DNA of 64,000 nucleotides. Origin: Candidatus Methanoperedens nitratireducens (GTDB lineage Archaea; Halobacteriota; Methanosarcinia; Methanosarcinales; Methanoperedenaceae). A program made the position numbers and the translations under genes. The notes beneath the pieces are model-generated. The model did no database searches and was not told where the DNA came from. It was given only the letters and a program-made list of their open reading frames with translations. Positions 34,995-44,127 of this stretch are shown piece by piece. The stretch spans positions 333,059 through 397,058 of the forward strand of contig NZ_JMIY01000001.1 in NCBI RefSeq assembly GCF_000685155.1, read 5' to 3'. Every line of letters begins with the position of its first letter. Position 1 is the stretch's first letter.

Positions 34995-35957
34995 GTGAGA
35001 CAAATGTTTATGAGTACCATGCTTACATTTAAGAATAGTATGCTTACAGACCATTACGGCAGGGCTGTTACAAGTCTACGCATCTCGATAACGAAAAAGT
35101 GTAATCTAAACTGCATCTACTGTCACCAGGAAGGTGAGAGCGATAGTTCTAATCGGGAGATAGCACTCGATACAATAGTCAAAATAGTAACATCTGCAAC
35201 CGAATTCGGTGTAAGGAAGGTAAAATTCTCGGGAGGCGAGCCGTTAATGAGAAGCGATTTTGAGGATATAATAGTGGCATTACCTGAATTAAAGGATATA
35301 TCGGCCACTACAAACGGCGTGCTACTCTCACAGCGGGCAGCATCTCTTGCAGATAGCGGTCTTGATCGTGTGAACATAAGCCTCCCCTCACTGAATAAGG
35401 AGCACCACAGGACAATAACAGGAAATCCACATGCACTTCCTAAAGTAATCGATGGGATCAATGCTGCAATAGATGCAGGATTAACCCCTATAAAACTTAA
35501 TATGGTGCTATTGAGAGGGATCAACGAGTCTGAGATCGATGGGGCTATAAATTTTGCAGCCAGGTTTGATGGAGATGTGATCCTGCAGTTGATCGAACTC
35601 ATGAATTTTAAAAACATCAGTCAATTTATGGTTGATATAGACAGCGTAGAGAGAATGCTGGAATCGAGATCTGTTTTTACTAAGGAACGCCAGATGCATA
35701 GAAGGAAAAAATATCTAATAGACGGAGTTGAGGTCGAACTCGTAAGACCAATAGATAATTCAAAATTCTGCGCAAGCTGCAACAGGCTGCGTGTAACTTC
35801 AAGTGGCAAGCTTAAACCCTGCCTGATGAGGAATGATAACCTGGTAGATATCAGCGAAAAAGCCACTGTAGAGGAGATACGTGAAAAGCTTAAAAGGATA
35901 GTAGAACTAAGAGAGCCTTATTACAAGAACGTAGCACCCAAAAAAACGATACCATGA
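34995..35957 (+). CDS. moaA: GTP 3',8-cyclase, molybdenum cofactor step 1
   Basis: Radical-SAM enzyme that starts molybdopterin synthesis from GTP. N-terminal cluster motif C-NLN-C-IY-C near residue 37 after SLRISITKK, FSGGEP (about 79), and C-terminal Cys set FCASCNRLRVTSSGKLKPC for the second cluster. As read from the GTG at 34995 it has 320 residues. The family usually begins near the ATG at 35040 (MLTDHYGRAV), and a GTGAG box precedes an ATG at 35004, so the start is uncertain. The ATGA overlap with moeA shows an operon. It diverges from the molybdoenzyme modules. Confidence 0.93.
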   Translation: MRQMFMSTMLTFKNSMLTDHYGRAVTSLRISITKKCNLNCIYCHQEGESDSSNREIALDTIVKIVTSATEFGVRKVKFSGGEPLMRSDFEDIIVALPELKDISATTNGVLLSQRAASLADSGLDRVNISLPSLNKEHHRTITGNPHALPKVIDGINAAIDAGLTPIKLNMVLLRGINESEIDGAINFAARFDGDVILQLIELMNFKNISQFMVDIDSVERMLESRSVFTKERQMHRRKKYLIDGVEVELVRPIDNSKFCASCNRLRVTSSGKLKPCLMRNDNLVDISEKATVEEIREKLKRIVELREPYYKNVAPKKTIP

Positions 35958-37141
35958 ACTCACAGATAGCCCTGAGTGAGGCGTTAGAAAAAATAAAAGA
36001 GTTAAAGGATATATTCTACTTCAGGCGTGAGGCTGGACAGGTAGATCTCAATGACTCGGTAGGCAGAGAACTCAGTGAAACTATTTTTGCAAATTCCATA
36101 TCGCCTGAACTCGATATAGCTGCAATGGATGGGTTTGCGGTTCGCAGCGATGATGGTTATCCTCTGAGAATATCAGGAAGTGCATATGCAGGCGATAGAA
36201 TAGTAAATATGAACCGTGGTGAGGCGATCTCAATAGCAACAGGTGCATTCCTTCCGCGCGGTGCAGATGCCGTGTTAAAAATCGAGGATGCAAGGATAAA
36301 GGATGATCTACTTTACGGCAAAAGCCTGAAGAGATGGGAAAACGTATTCCGCGCAGGCTCGGATTACAGTGCGGGAGATAAGATTTTTGAGAAGAACCAC
36401 CGCATCATGCCACAGAGCGCAGCGCTCCTGTACAGCCTTGGTATCGAAAAAGTCCCTGTATACAAAAAAATAAGAGCCGGCATAATATCCACAGGCACAG
36501 AGATTCATAACGGCATGATCAAAAATACCAATGCTATGCTGATACATGGATTCATGAAGGAACTGGGCTGCGAATCCACATTTATAGGCACTGTACCTGA
36601 TGAATATGATAGAACAAAAGAACTGCTGCTAGATTCAGCAGGTAGATACGATACAGTATTCACTACAGGCGGAGTCTCGGTTGGGGAGAGAGATTATGTT
36701 GCGGATATCATAGCAGAGGCAGGAGAACTTATGTTCCACAGGGTAGCCATCAGACCAGGAAAACCAATAGCTGTCGGAATATTGAATGATACGCCTGTGT
36801 TTGCCCTTCCAGGAAAACCCACAGGAGCGTTTGCTGCGCTTGAGATGGTGGTGCGCAGTTATTTCACGGATATACCCAGGGCAACGAGCGAGATTACGAT
36901 AAATGAGGACGTTGTACTGCAGGAGAGAGGCTTTAATTATATCCTGTTCGTTAAAATATCAAAAACAAAAAACACAGCAAACACCATGGGATATGATGGC
37001 TCAGAGATGAAGCTGTTTGATAAGGAGTACAAAACAGCGATCATCTCTGCCTCTCCACGCTCAACGATCGTAGATGGGTATGTTATAACAGACAGAGATA
37101 TTGAAAAAGGCGAACAGGTTAAGGTATATCTTTTCAGTTGA
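35954..37141 (+). CDS. moeA: Molybdopterin molybdenumtransferase
   Basis: Inserts molybdate (or tungstate) into adenylylated molybdopterin. 395 residues with family motifs AMDGFAV (about 57), GAFLPRGADAV (about 96), STGTEI (about 175), TTGGVSVGERDYV (about 237) and ALPGKPTGAF (about 281). Four-base overlap with moaA. Confidence 0.94.
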   Translation: MNSQIALSEALEKIKELKDIFYFRREAGQVDLNDSVGRELSETIFANSISPELDIAAMDGFAVRSDDGYPLRISGSAYAGDRIVNMNRGEAISIATGAFLPRGADAVLKIEDARIKDDLLYGKSLKRWENVFRAGSDYSAGDKIFEKNHRIMPQSAALLYSLGIEKVPVYKKIRAGIISTGTEIHNGMIKNTNAMLIHGFMKELGCESTFIGTVPDEYDRTKELLLDSAGRYDTVFTTGGVSVGERDYVADIIAEAGELMFHRVAIRPGKPIAVGILNDTPVFALPGKPTGAFAALEMVVRSYFTDIPRATSEITINEDVVLQERGFNYILFVKISKTKNTANTMGYDGSEMKLFDKEYKTAIISASPRSTIVDGYVITDRDIEKGEQVKVYLFS

Positions 37142-37149
37142 GGTAGAAT

Positions 37150-37722
37150 ATGGATAAAAAAACGGTTGATCTTGCTACTGCGCTGCACGGTCATCTTGCG
37201 CCTGGCATTGCTCTCGGGCTCAGGATGAGTGAGATTGCGCTTTTGAGATTGAATACGAAAAAGGGAGATAAGTATCTTATCGGGGTATCCGAGACCGCAC
37301 GCTGCCTTGCAGATGCCATGCAGGCGGCAACAGGCTGCACCCTTGGACACGGGAATGCCTGTGTTGAGGACTATGGTAAACTTGCCCTTACCATAGGAGA
37401 CACCAGGACCAGAAAAGGCGTGCGTGTGGCGCTTCGGGAGGATGCGAGCAGGCTCTCCCCGCTTATGAACAGATGGATGATGCGCCTTGGGAAACTCTCG
37501 CACGCAGAAGAAGATGAACTGGGTACGCAGTTGCTGGAGATGGATGAGAAATATTTTTTAGTTCAGGATGTTGAGATCTATAGAGACCAGAATTTTGAGA
37601 GCTCACCCATAACCAGATGCTCAAGATGCAGCGAGTCAATACCTGAGAGATCGGCTGTCAGGAAGAACGGTGGGGTTTACTGTAGAGCCTGTACGGGTGA
37701 TGCATACTATAAATTATCTTAA
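37150..37722 (+). CDS. FmdE-family protein with C-terminal zinc ribbon
   Basis: 190 residues. The N-terminal FmdE domain has HGHLAPGIALGLRM, ATGCTLGHGN and DYGKLALT. Its Cys/His set is the proposed metal site. The C-terminus has C-x2-C...C-x2-C (CSRCSESIPERSAV...YCRAC), a zinc ribbon. The family is named for a gene linked to formylmethanofuran dehydrogenase, a molybdenum or tungsten enzyme, but its biochemistry is unsettled. It lies eight bases after moeA, which suggests a job in molybdopterin enzyme maturation. Confidence 0.85.
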   Translation: MDKKTVDLATALHGHLAPGIALGLRMSEIALLRLNTKKGDKYLIGVSETARCLADAMQAATGCTLGHGNACVEDYGKLALTIGDTRTRKGVRVALREDASRLSPLMNRWMMRLGKLSHAEEDELGTQLLEMDEKYFLVQDVEIYRDQNFESSPITRCSRCSESIPERSAVRKNGGVYCRACTGDAYYKLS

Positions 37723-37743
37723 GTAGCAGATAAGTAGTAGAAA

Positions 37744-38934
37744 ATGATCTCACGAATCACCCGGTCATCAAAGTCCCTTGAAGGAAAGACCATTGTCCTT
37801 GGCATCACAGGCAGTATCGCAGCCGTCCGGTGCGTTGAGCTTGCAAGGGAACTGGGGAGGCATGGAGCAGATGTGCATGCTGTAATGACACATGCAGCCA
37901 TGGGAATCATCCATCCTGAGGCGATGCGCTATGCCACAGGGAAGCGCGTGATCACAGAGATAACAGGCGATGTCGAGCATGTGGAGTTCTGCGGCATAAA
38001 CGGCAGGGCGCATCTTCTGCTGATAGCGCCGTGTACTGCAAATACGATTGGAAAGCTTGCGCACGGTATCGATGATACATCTGTTACGACATTTGCCACA
38101 ACAGCCTTTGGCTCAGGTGTTCCTGTTATGGTTGTTCCTGCAATGCACGAATCCATGTACGACCATCCGATAGTTGCCGAGAACATCAAGAAACTCAGAG
38201 AACTCGGGGTCGAGTTCATCATGCCTGTAATGGAAGAGGGCGCTGCCAAGATAGCAGGGGAGGATGAGATCGTGCTTAGGGTTGAGAGAATACTCGGAGG
38301 AAAGACATTATCAGGTAAACGCATACTTATTACAGGAGGTGCGACAGCAGAGGCGATAGACCCTATACGGATACTTACCAACCGCGCATCGGGTAGAACA
38401 GGGATCGAGCTTGCGCTTGAGGCTTTCAGGAAGGGGGCTGATGTAACCCTTGTGCATAGAGGCAGAACAGGTATCAGGGGAATACGTGAATTCAATATCC
38501 AGAGCGCACAGGAAATGACAGATACCGTGCTTGAGGAATTAAGTAAAGGATACGAGCTTCTGATCAGTGCTGCCGCTATCTCTGATTTCACGCTTACATC
38601 TTCAAGGAGTAAGATAAAGTCAGACAAAGAGATCACCCTCACCTTAAGGCCTGCACCCAAACTCATAAAGGAAGCACGCCTGAGATATCCCGAACTCAGG
38701 ATCATCGGTTTTAAAGCAGAGACCGGTGTTACAGCAGATGAACTGATAAAACGAGGACGCGAATCAATGGAATCAGCAGGGCTTGACATGGTTGTGGCTA
38801 ACGATGTATCCTCCGGGGGGATGGGGACAGAGGGAAACGATGTCTATATTATCGATGAAGGCGTAAAGCGAGTTAGCGGCACCAAACATGAGATAGCAAT
38901 AGCGCTTATGGATAAAATCGAGGAGATCTTTTGA
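37744..38934 (+). CDS. coaBC: Bifunctional phosphopantothenoylcysteine decarboxylase / phosphopantothenate-cysteine ligase
   Basis: Two coenzyme A steps in one chain, 396 residues. The N-terminal flavin decarboxylase (about 15-185) has GITGSIAA, IAPCTANTIGKLAHGI and PAMHESMYDHP. The C-terminal synthetase (about 190-396) has ITGGATAEAIDPIRILTNRA, SAAISDF, KSDKEITLTLRPAPKLI and ANDVS. Normal length for the fused protein. It starts 21 bases after the FmdE-family gene. Confidence 0.94.
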   Translation: MISRITRSSKSLEGKTIVLGITGSIAAVRCVELARELGRHGADVHAVMTHAAMGIIHPEAMRYATGKRVITEITGDVEHVEFCGINGRAHLLLIAPCTANTIGKLAHGIDDTSVTTFATTAFGSGVPVMVVPAMHESMYDHPIVAENIKKLRELGVEFIMPVMEEGAAKIAGEDEIVLRVERILGGKTLSGKRILITGGATAEAIDPIRILTNRASGRTGIELALEAFRKGADVTLVHRGRTGIRGIREFNIQSAQEMTDTVLEELSKGYELLISAAAISDFTLTSSRSKIKSDKEITLTLRPAPKLIKEARLRYPELRIIGFKAETGVTADELIKRGRESMESAGLDMVVANDVSSGGMGTEGNDVYIIDEGVKRVSGTKHEIAIALMDKIEEIF

Positions 38935-38936
38935 CA

Positions 38937-39224
38937 ATGAAGATCATTACTATTGAGCCATGTTTCACCAAAGATGATGAGGATTTATTTAGCGGTGAGG
39001 CCGAATTTGAAAGTATAAATATAACCTCACAGGCGATCGAAGAACTTAAAAAACACTTCGATGGGGTACAGGCGACACCTGATAACGAGATGCTCATACT
39101 GACAAACCCGCCAGTTGAGAAGATAATAGTATTCGATACAGGGCGCGCCATAATAAGGCGCATAGCAGGTAAGGAACTTGCAGTGAAAAGATTTGAGATG
39201 CTGGAGAAGGTGCTAAAAACTTAA
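38937..39224 (+). CDS. Small conserved hypothetical protein
   Basis: 95 residues from the ATG at 38937; a TTG at 38931 is also in frame. Not recognised. It is rich in Glu, Ile and Lys with alternating strands and helices. Starts two bases after the coaBC stop, so it is the last gene of the moaA operon. Confidence 0.6.
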   Translation: MKIITIEPCFTKDDEDLFSGEAEFESINITSQAIEELKKHFDGVQATPDNEMLILTNPPVEKIIVFDTGRAIIRRIAGKELAVKRFEMLEKVLKT

Positions 39225-39275
39225 ACACACCTTAAGCGGCAGCAAAATTTGCACATTTGATATACCAGCAGGGTA

Positions 39276-40166
39276 TCACTCCACCCTGACCACTCCCTTC
39301 ATACGTGGTCTCTCCTTTATAGAGAAGGTATAGGTGCCTGGGGTATTGAACTGGTATTCAAACCTCTTACCCTCTTTAAGAACCACGGTAAAAAGGTCCT
39401 CTTTGCTCGTAAGCGTGAATTCACTCTCTCCTATGTCGTAATTTACCCATTTAACCGAATCTCCAGCCTTTATTGATACCTCTTCTGGCATGAATCCCCT
39501 TCTGGTATCGATCAGAACAGGTACAGAGGTTGGAGCATAGACTGCAGTTCCAGCAGGGGTAATAGCAGATGATGGGGTAATCACTGGAGTCATTACAGAA
39601 GTCACAGCAGGGGTTACAGGAGTCACGGCAGGGGTTATAGAGGTCATAACAGGAGTTACAGAGGTCATAGCAGGGGTTACAGAGGTCACAGCAGGAGCTG
39701 CAGGAGTCACAGGAGCTACTACTGGTGTTTCTGCAGGTAGCAGGGTATCCTGCGGCCGCAAGAGCCAGTAGTGTACAGCATAGGTGTTAAAAGGTGATTT
39801 CAGTACCAGGTTTACCTTTGCGGGAAGCTCTATATCCGGTATTTTGAGAGTCTCATTCTCTTCATGCGTATCCCCCGGGTTTATCTCAAAATGTTTTTTA
39901 TCAACAGGCTGGTCATCTATGAATACCTCAAAATCGTAACCAGTCCTTTCTTTTTCATAGGACTTAACCCCGTATGTAAAAGATATAGTATCGTTCACCG
40001 GGTAGTTTGTATAAGAATCAGGGTATATGTAAAGAGAGGAAAAATTTTCTTCCCTCCCCTCTATAACAAGTACTGCAGCAATGATTATTCCTGCCAATAT
40101 AGTAATGATTATTGCCCTCTCCAGATCTGCAGAATCCCGTAATAATCTAAGAAATTTATTAAACAT
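39276..40166 (-). CDS. Membrane-anchored DUF1616/cupredoxin-like protein lacking copper ligands
   Basis: 296 residues. N-terminal TM helix (about 17-36), outer DUF1616-like beta domain (about 40-145), a Thr/Pro/Val-rich linker (about 146-215) built of short repeats such as TPAVTSV, and a C-terminal cupredoxin-like domain (216-296). The domain keeps the fold pattern (VSIKAGDSVKWVN, FNTPGTYTFSI, MKGVVRVE), but the expected His and Cys ligands are replaced: Y-x-C-x2-H-P-x-M reads FSIKERPRM. Probably a structural or binding domain on the cell surface instead of a copper protein. Confidence 0.75.
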   Translation of the reverse strand: MFNKFLRLLRDSADLERAIIITILAGIIIAAVLVIEGREENFSSLYIYPDSYTNYPVNDTISFTYGVKSYEKERTGYDFEVFIDDQPVDKKHFEINPGDTHEENETLKIPDIELPAKVNLVLKSPFNTYAVHYWLLRPQDTLLPAETPVVAPVTPAAPAVTSVTPAMTSVTPVMTSITPAVTPVTPAVTSVMTPVITPSSAITPAGTAVYAPTSVPVLIDTRRGFMPEEVSIKAGDSVKWVNYDIGESEFTLTSKEDLFTVVLKEGKRFEYQFNTPGTYTFSIKERPRMKGVVRVE

Positions 40167-40350
40167 ATGCCCCCCTTATACCATAGTCCTATTGTTGTTT
40201 CTATTTTCATCTATATGAATATTCCCCTCATTGATGGTATGTGGTGTTCTCTGGACGTCTGTAATTGTTCTGTATATTTTAAAATAATATAATATTTTTA
40301 TTAAGTATATTGCATATTAGAAAAGCTTAAAATCCATTAAAGCTCTATAT

Positions 40351-43300
40351 ATGGTGATGGGAGTTAGTAAGAGCTTATTTAATAGACCCGTTAATCTGCC
40401 TTTTTCTGGTCGGACAGTAACAAGAGAAACTCTGTATTTAATATATTTTCTTTTAGCAGTTCTAATTCTTGCATACATAATCCCCACTCTGATATTCCGT
40501 TCTCCTTCTGGCACAGATGTATATACACATATGTACAGCACGCTAAGAATGGTAGGCTCAAATTCCCTGTTCGAATTTTATGAAAAATCATTTATAGAAG
40601 AGCAGTTGCTGTATGATTACCCGTTTGGTCTCTGGTTTTTTGGCTCCATAGTGATGAAGGTCACTGGAATGGGGATTCAGGAACTTGCCTATATCCTGCC
40701 TCTTATACTATTGGTTGTATCGATCTCTGTTTATTATATATATGCCCGTAGCCTGCTTCTATCAACAAACAAGGCGATTCTGGCATGCATATTCCTGCTC
40801 TCCATGCCTGTCATAACAATGGGTATGTTAAACTATTCCACAGGCAGGTTTGTTGCAGTGTTTCTGGTGGCCAGCATATATCTATCCATAAATAAACCCA
40901 GGTTCAGTAATGTTCTGATTGCAGGTCTGCTTGTATTTTCACTGGGTTTTACGCATACTGGCACCTATATGTTTTTGATGTTTTTTTCTATATCTTATTT
41001 TATCCTGTCTGCCATGATATGGAAGAAATTCGATACAGGCATGTATATTTTGATCGTAAGTCTTCTGGTTCTCTATGTCATTTCAGTGCAGCTATTTCCT
41101 TTTGTGCAGCCGCAGTATATAGACAAAGGAAGGATGATTCTGTCTATCAGTCAATCGCTTTCTTCAAAGCTTGGGTTAGAATATATCAGAGAGATGGGCC
41201 AGATATTCTATGACAGGATATTTGTCGCCAATAACTTTATCTATGTAATTTTCTGGTCATGTCTGATATTCGTTATAGGGAGATCTATTCTGTTTATTCG
41301 TTCAAGAATTGGATCTATAGATAATATAAACCCTTTAGCCATACCTGTTATAGGCAGTATTAATAACGTTTCTCATAGTATTGTAACCACGCCCTTCTGG
41401 TTGGGGCCTGTGCATACCTTACTTTCGATTTTTGGAGTATTCAAGCTTGACCAGAAAGGCAAGTGTATTGCGTTCTCGCTTGTTTTGACATCTCTTTTCC
41501 CTGGTGCACTGCAATCAGAAGAAGGCACAGGTTCATTGAGGCAGATATATTTCCTCTTCCTGATAATCCCGATCAGCTCTGCAGCAGGATTTTATTATAT
41601 CATCCCAGCAATCAATAAATATTCGAATAATAAAATTAAAAAATCATTTGCTGCTATATTTGTTCTACTCCTGTTTCTACCTCTTATATTCGCGCCCATA
41701 ATAGGAAACCTGTACTACCAGCCCACGATCACAGGTACCAGGAGCGAGATAGATAACTTGATGTGGCTGAGCACAGTTGGCAACTCCACAGAAGGAGTAC
41801 CGGGGTTCGCATACAGGGAGAGAATAGATCTATACGCAAACAAGCTTACGCCCAGTGTTCGCTCAGGCTCTGAGACGAAGAGATACCTGAATAACCTCAA
41901 AAATGTCTATTTCTCAGAAGGGGCAGAAGGATACATAAAAGACCTCCGTTCGTTCAATATTAATTACATAATCTCTTCACAGAGGATACTTAAAGGATTT
42001 AATGAATACAATACATCATTAAGTGTAGATTCAAATAAACAGCTTGATAAAATATATGCATCTGATGCTAATTTTGGTATATATAAATACATTGCTCCTC
42101 CTGCACCTATAAAAAATTCAAACCCGCAGAGATCCGGGCTGAGGTTTGAGGATAATGCTCCAGAGATAAAGAATTCCGGCTCAGCTTACCTGATTGAGAA
42201 CGAATTTTATAAAGTAAAACTCAGTGATGCTTCGCCCAGGATGATGTATATTGGAACCATGACTAAAAATTTCCTGGGAGAGGGTGGACTTTATGATACT
42301 ATAGCGATCTCATGGAGAGGTGCCTACAAGGATAAGTATGCATACTATGATCTGGGCGATCTAAAATATCCTTATATTTCAGTAGATAACAATGAGATAA
42401 CGTATAGAACAGCAATAAGAGATGAGAGTAATACCGAGAACTGGGCTACGCTGATTGTCCGATATATCTTTTATGAAAAGGCTGTACAGAGAGATATAAC
42501 AGTAGCAAATGACTGGGTGAACCTGAATGATTATCTGAGTATGTATGTAACATTATCCAGCACGGTTTTTGCCCCTTTAAGCGATTTTGAATTCAATCAG
42601 GTCGGGTACAAGGAAGAGAATCCAGTATATAAAAAGATATATCCCTCTCAGGATACAGTGGTCTTAAAGGATAAAAAAATCAATCAGATCTATCTTAACG
42701 AAAGCGGTACGGGCTTATTTATCAAGTACAGTGACCTGAACCCGTATCCCACCAGAATGCTATATAGAGGCTCTACGGTGTACCAGTATGCAAGCGTTTC
42801 CATGGATTCAAGATATTCTCTTTCTCCTGCAGGGTCTGCTGATATAACACAATACTTTTCAGTTGGAGATAAGCCGACTGCGACAAATAATATGTTATAC
42901 TATACATCAGTTTCTCCATATCTGTATTCAGATGCCAGAATTCCAGTTATCTTAATCGGTTATTTAAATCAGTACAGTAATGCAGAGTATTCATCAAACA
43001 TATATGGAAAATTACAGGACTATAATTTAATTTATAATGAAGTAATCAGATCCGGAGATAAGACCTCATTTCAAAATGGAATAAATCATATAGGTTATGC
43101 AGACCTCTTTGATAAGAGTGTATATAAAAGCCAGAGCGACCAGGATGATGAGATTAAAAAGGTAAAAGCACTTGGCGTTAATGGAATGACATTTAGAGGA
43201 TCTAAATATAATATGGATACCATAAAAGTATTATCTGATAATAATGTCCTGTTCACACAGGCGCTTACTGTCAATCCTCCATTCATGGAGTTCTATAGAG

Positions 43301-44124
43301 AGGGGTTAAGACATCCTAAAGCTGCTTATTACCAGGGAGAAAAAACAGGGGTTGTACTGATTCCGGTTACTCTCCCGGTCAGCGCGGTCTTGCGCCCTGA
43401 ATCTAATATTGATGATACGTTCTCAAGCTGGAGAGAGACTCTTGATTCCGTAGCTGATGACGGGGGTATGGCTGTATTCTGGTGGAATGCGGCAGACATA
43501 GGCAACCCTGATTATTTAGATGAAGTTGTGGAGTTAATAGAGTACTCAAAGAGCAGGGGCATGAGCTTTACAACTCCTGATATAGAGGCTTCTCATTTCA
43601 GATCTCTTAATAGAGTTTATACAAAAGCGACCAGAGGTGTGGACTATGCCATCCTGAATATCTCTAACTACAATATGGAGGATGTAACAGGGATAACATA
43701 TCGGCTGCAACTGCCTGCCCTGAACGATTCCTGTCCATACTATGCCGTAAACGGCCGTATATCCAGGCAGGAGATGAAGTATGGGGACTGCATGCTCTAT
43801 GTCAGCACTGATCTGATGGGCAATGAGCACAAACAGGTAACCATAGAACCAGATTACACAAGGAAAGAATTCGACCTGGACTTCTCTGGCATATATGAGG
43901 GCAATGCCATAATAACGGTCAGGGATAGTGAAGGTGCCCCTGTAGATGATGCCAGTATATACGTTGATGGCCGCAATGTTAAGAGCAATCCTGAAGGGGA
44001 GGTGGAAGTCCTGATAAGAAGGGGTGTGCACAGGATTAGAGCTGAGAAGCCTGGATTTATCTCAAAAGATTATGAAATAGTGGTAAAGGGCAGGGTATAT
44101 AAGATTGCTGGTCTCCTGAGATAG
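40351..44124 (+). CDS. Large multidomain membrane protein, GT-C-like N-terminus and outer catalytic-like domains
   Basis: 1257 residues, no single family match that I can name. Residues 28-450 hold about ten to twelve TM helices with GTDVYTHMY near residue 53, reminiscent of the first outer loop of GT-C glycosyltransferases. Residues 450-1180 are outer and beta-rich, with a stretch (about 880-1090) whose pattern (IPVILIGYL, ALGVNGMTFRGSKYN, WWNAADIGNP) resembles polysaccharide-deacetylase or other TIM-type domains. Residues 1185-1257 form a PEGA/carboxypeptidase-regulatory-like domain (ITVRDSEGAPVDDASIYVDG). ATG at 40351 or 40357. Perhaps a surface-glycan enzyme. Confidence 0.7.
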   Translation: MVMGVSKSLFNRPVNLPFSGRTVTRETLYLIYFLLAVLILAYIIPTLIFRSPSGTDVYTHMYSTLRMVGSNSLFEFYEKSFIEEQLLYDYPFGLWFFGSIVMKVTGMGIQELAYILPLILLVVSISVYYIYARSLLLSTNKAILACIFLLSMPVITMGMLNYSTGRFVAVFLVASIYLSINKPRFSNVLIAGLLVFSLGFTHTGTYMFLMFFSISYFILSAMIWKKFDTGMYILIVSLLVLYVISVQLFPFVQPQYIDKGRMILSISQSLSSKLGLEYIREMGQIFYDRIFVANNFIYVIFWSCLIFVIGRSILFIRSRIGSIDNINPLAIPVIGSINNVSHSIVTTPFWLGPVHTLLSIFGVFKLDQKGKCIAFSLVLTSLFPGALQSEEGTGSLRQIYFLFLIIPISSAAGFYYIIPAINKYSNNKIKKSFAAIFVLLLFLPLIFAPIIGNLYYQPTITGTRSEIDNLMWLSTVGNSTEGVPGFAYRERIDLYANKLTPSVRSGSETKRYLNNLKNVYFSEGAEGYIKDLRSFNINYIISSQRILKGFNEYNTSLSVDSNKQLDKIYASDANFGIYKYIAPPAPIKNSNPQRSGLRFEDNAPEIKNSGSAYLIENEFYKVKLSDASPRMMYIGTMTKNFLGEGGLYDTIAISWRGAYKDKYAYYDLGDLKYPYISVDNNEITYRTAIRDESNTENWATLIVRYIFYEKAVQRDITVANDWVNLNDYLSMYVTLSSTVFAPLSDFEFNQVGYKEENPVYKKIYPSQDTVVLKDKKINQIYLNESGTGLFIKYSDLNPYPTRMLYRGSTVYQYASVSMDSRYSLSPAGSADITQYFSVGDKPTATNNMLYYTSVSPYLYSDARIPVILIGYLNQYSNAEYSSNIYGKLQDYNLIYNEVIRSGDKTSFQNGINHIGYADLFDKSVYKSQSDQDDEIKKVKALGVNGMTFRGSKYNMDTIKVLSDNNVLFTQALTVNPPFMEFYREGLRHPKAAYYQGEKTGVVLIPVTLPVSAVLRPESNIDDTFSSWRETLDSVADDGGMAVFWWNAADIGNPDYLDEVVELIEYSKSRGMSFTTPDIEASHFRSLNRVYTKATRGVDYAILNISNYNMEDVTGITYRLQLPALNDSCPYYAVNGRISRQEMKYGDCMLYVSTDLMGNEHKQVTIEPDYTRKEFDLDFSGIYEGNAIITVRDSEGAPVDDASIYVDGRNVKSNPEGEVEVLIRRGVHRIRAEKPGFISKDYEIVVKGRVYKIAGLLR

Positions 44125-44127
44125 CTA

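Noticed and set aside
37929..38789. 286-residue minus-strand frame inside coaBC
   Set aside because: Antisense shadow of a well-supported gene, rich in Ser and Ile in the pattern expected from the reverse strand of an archaeal gene.
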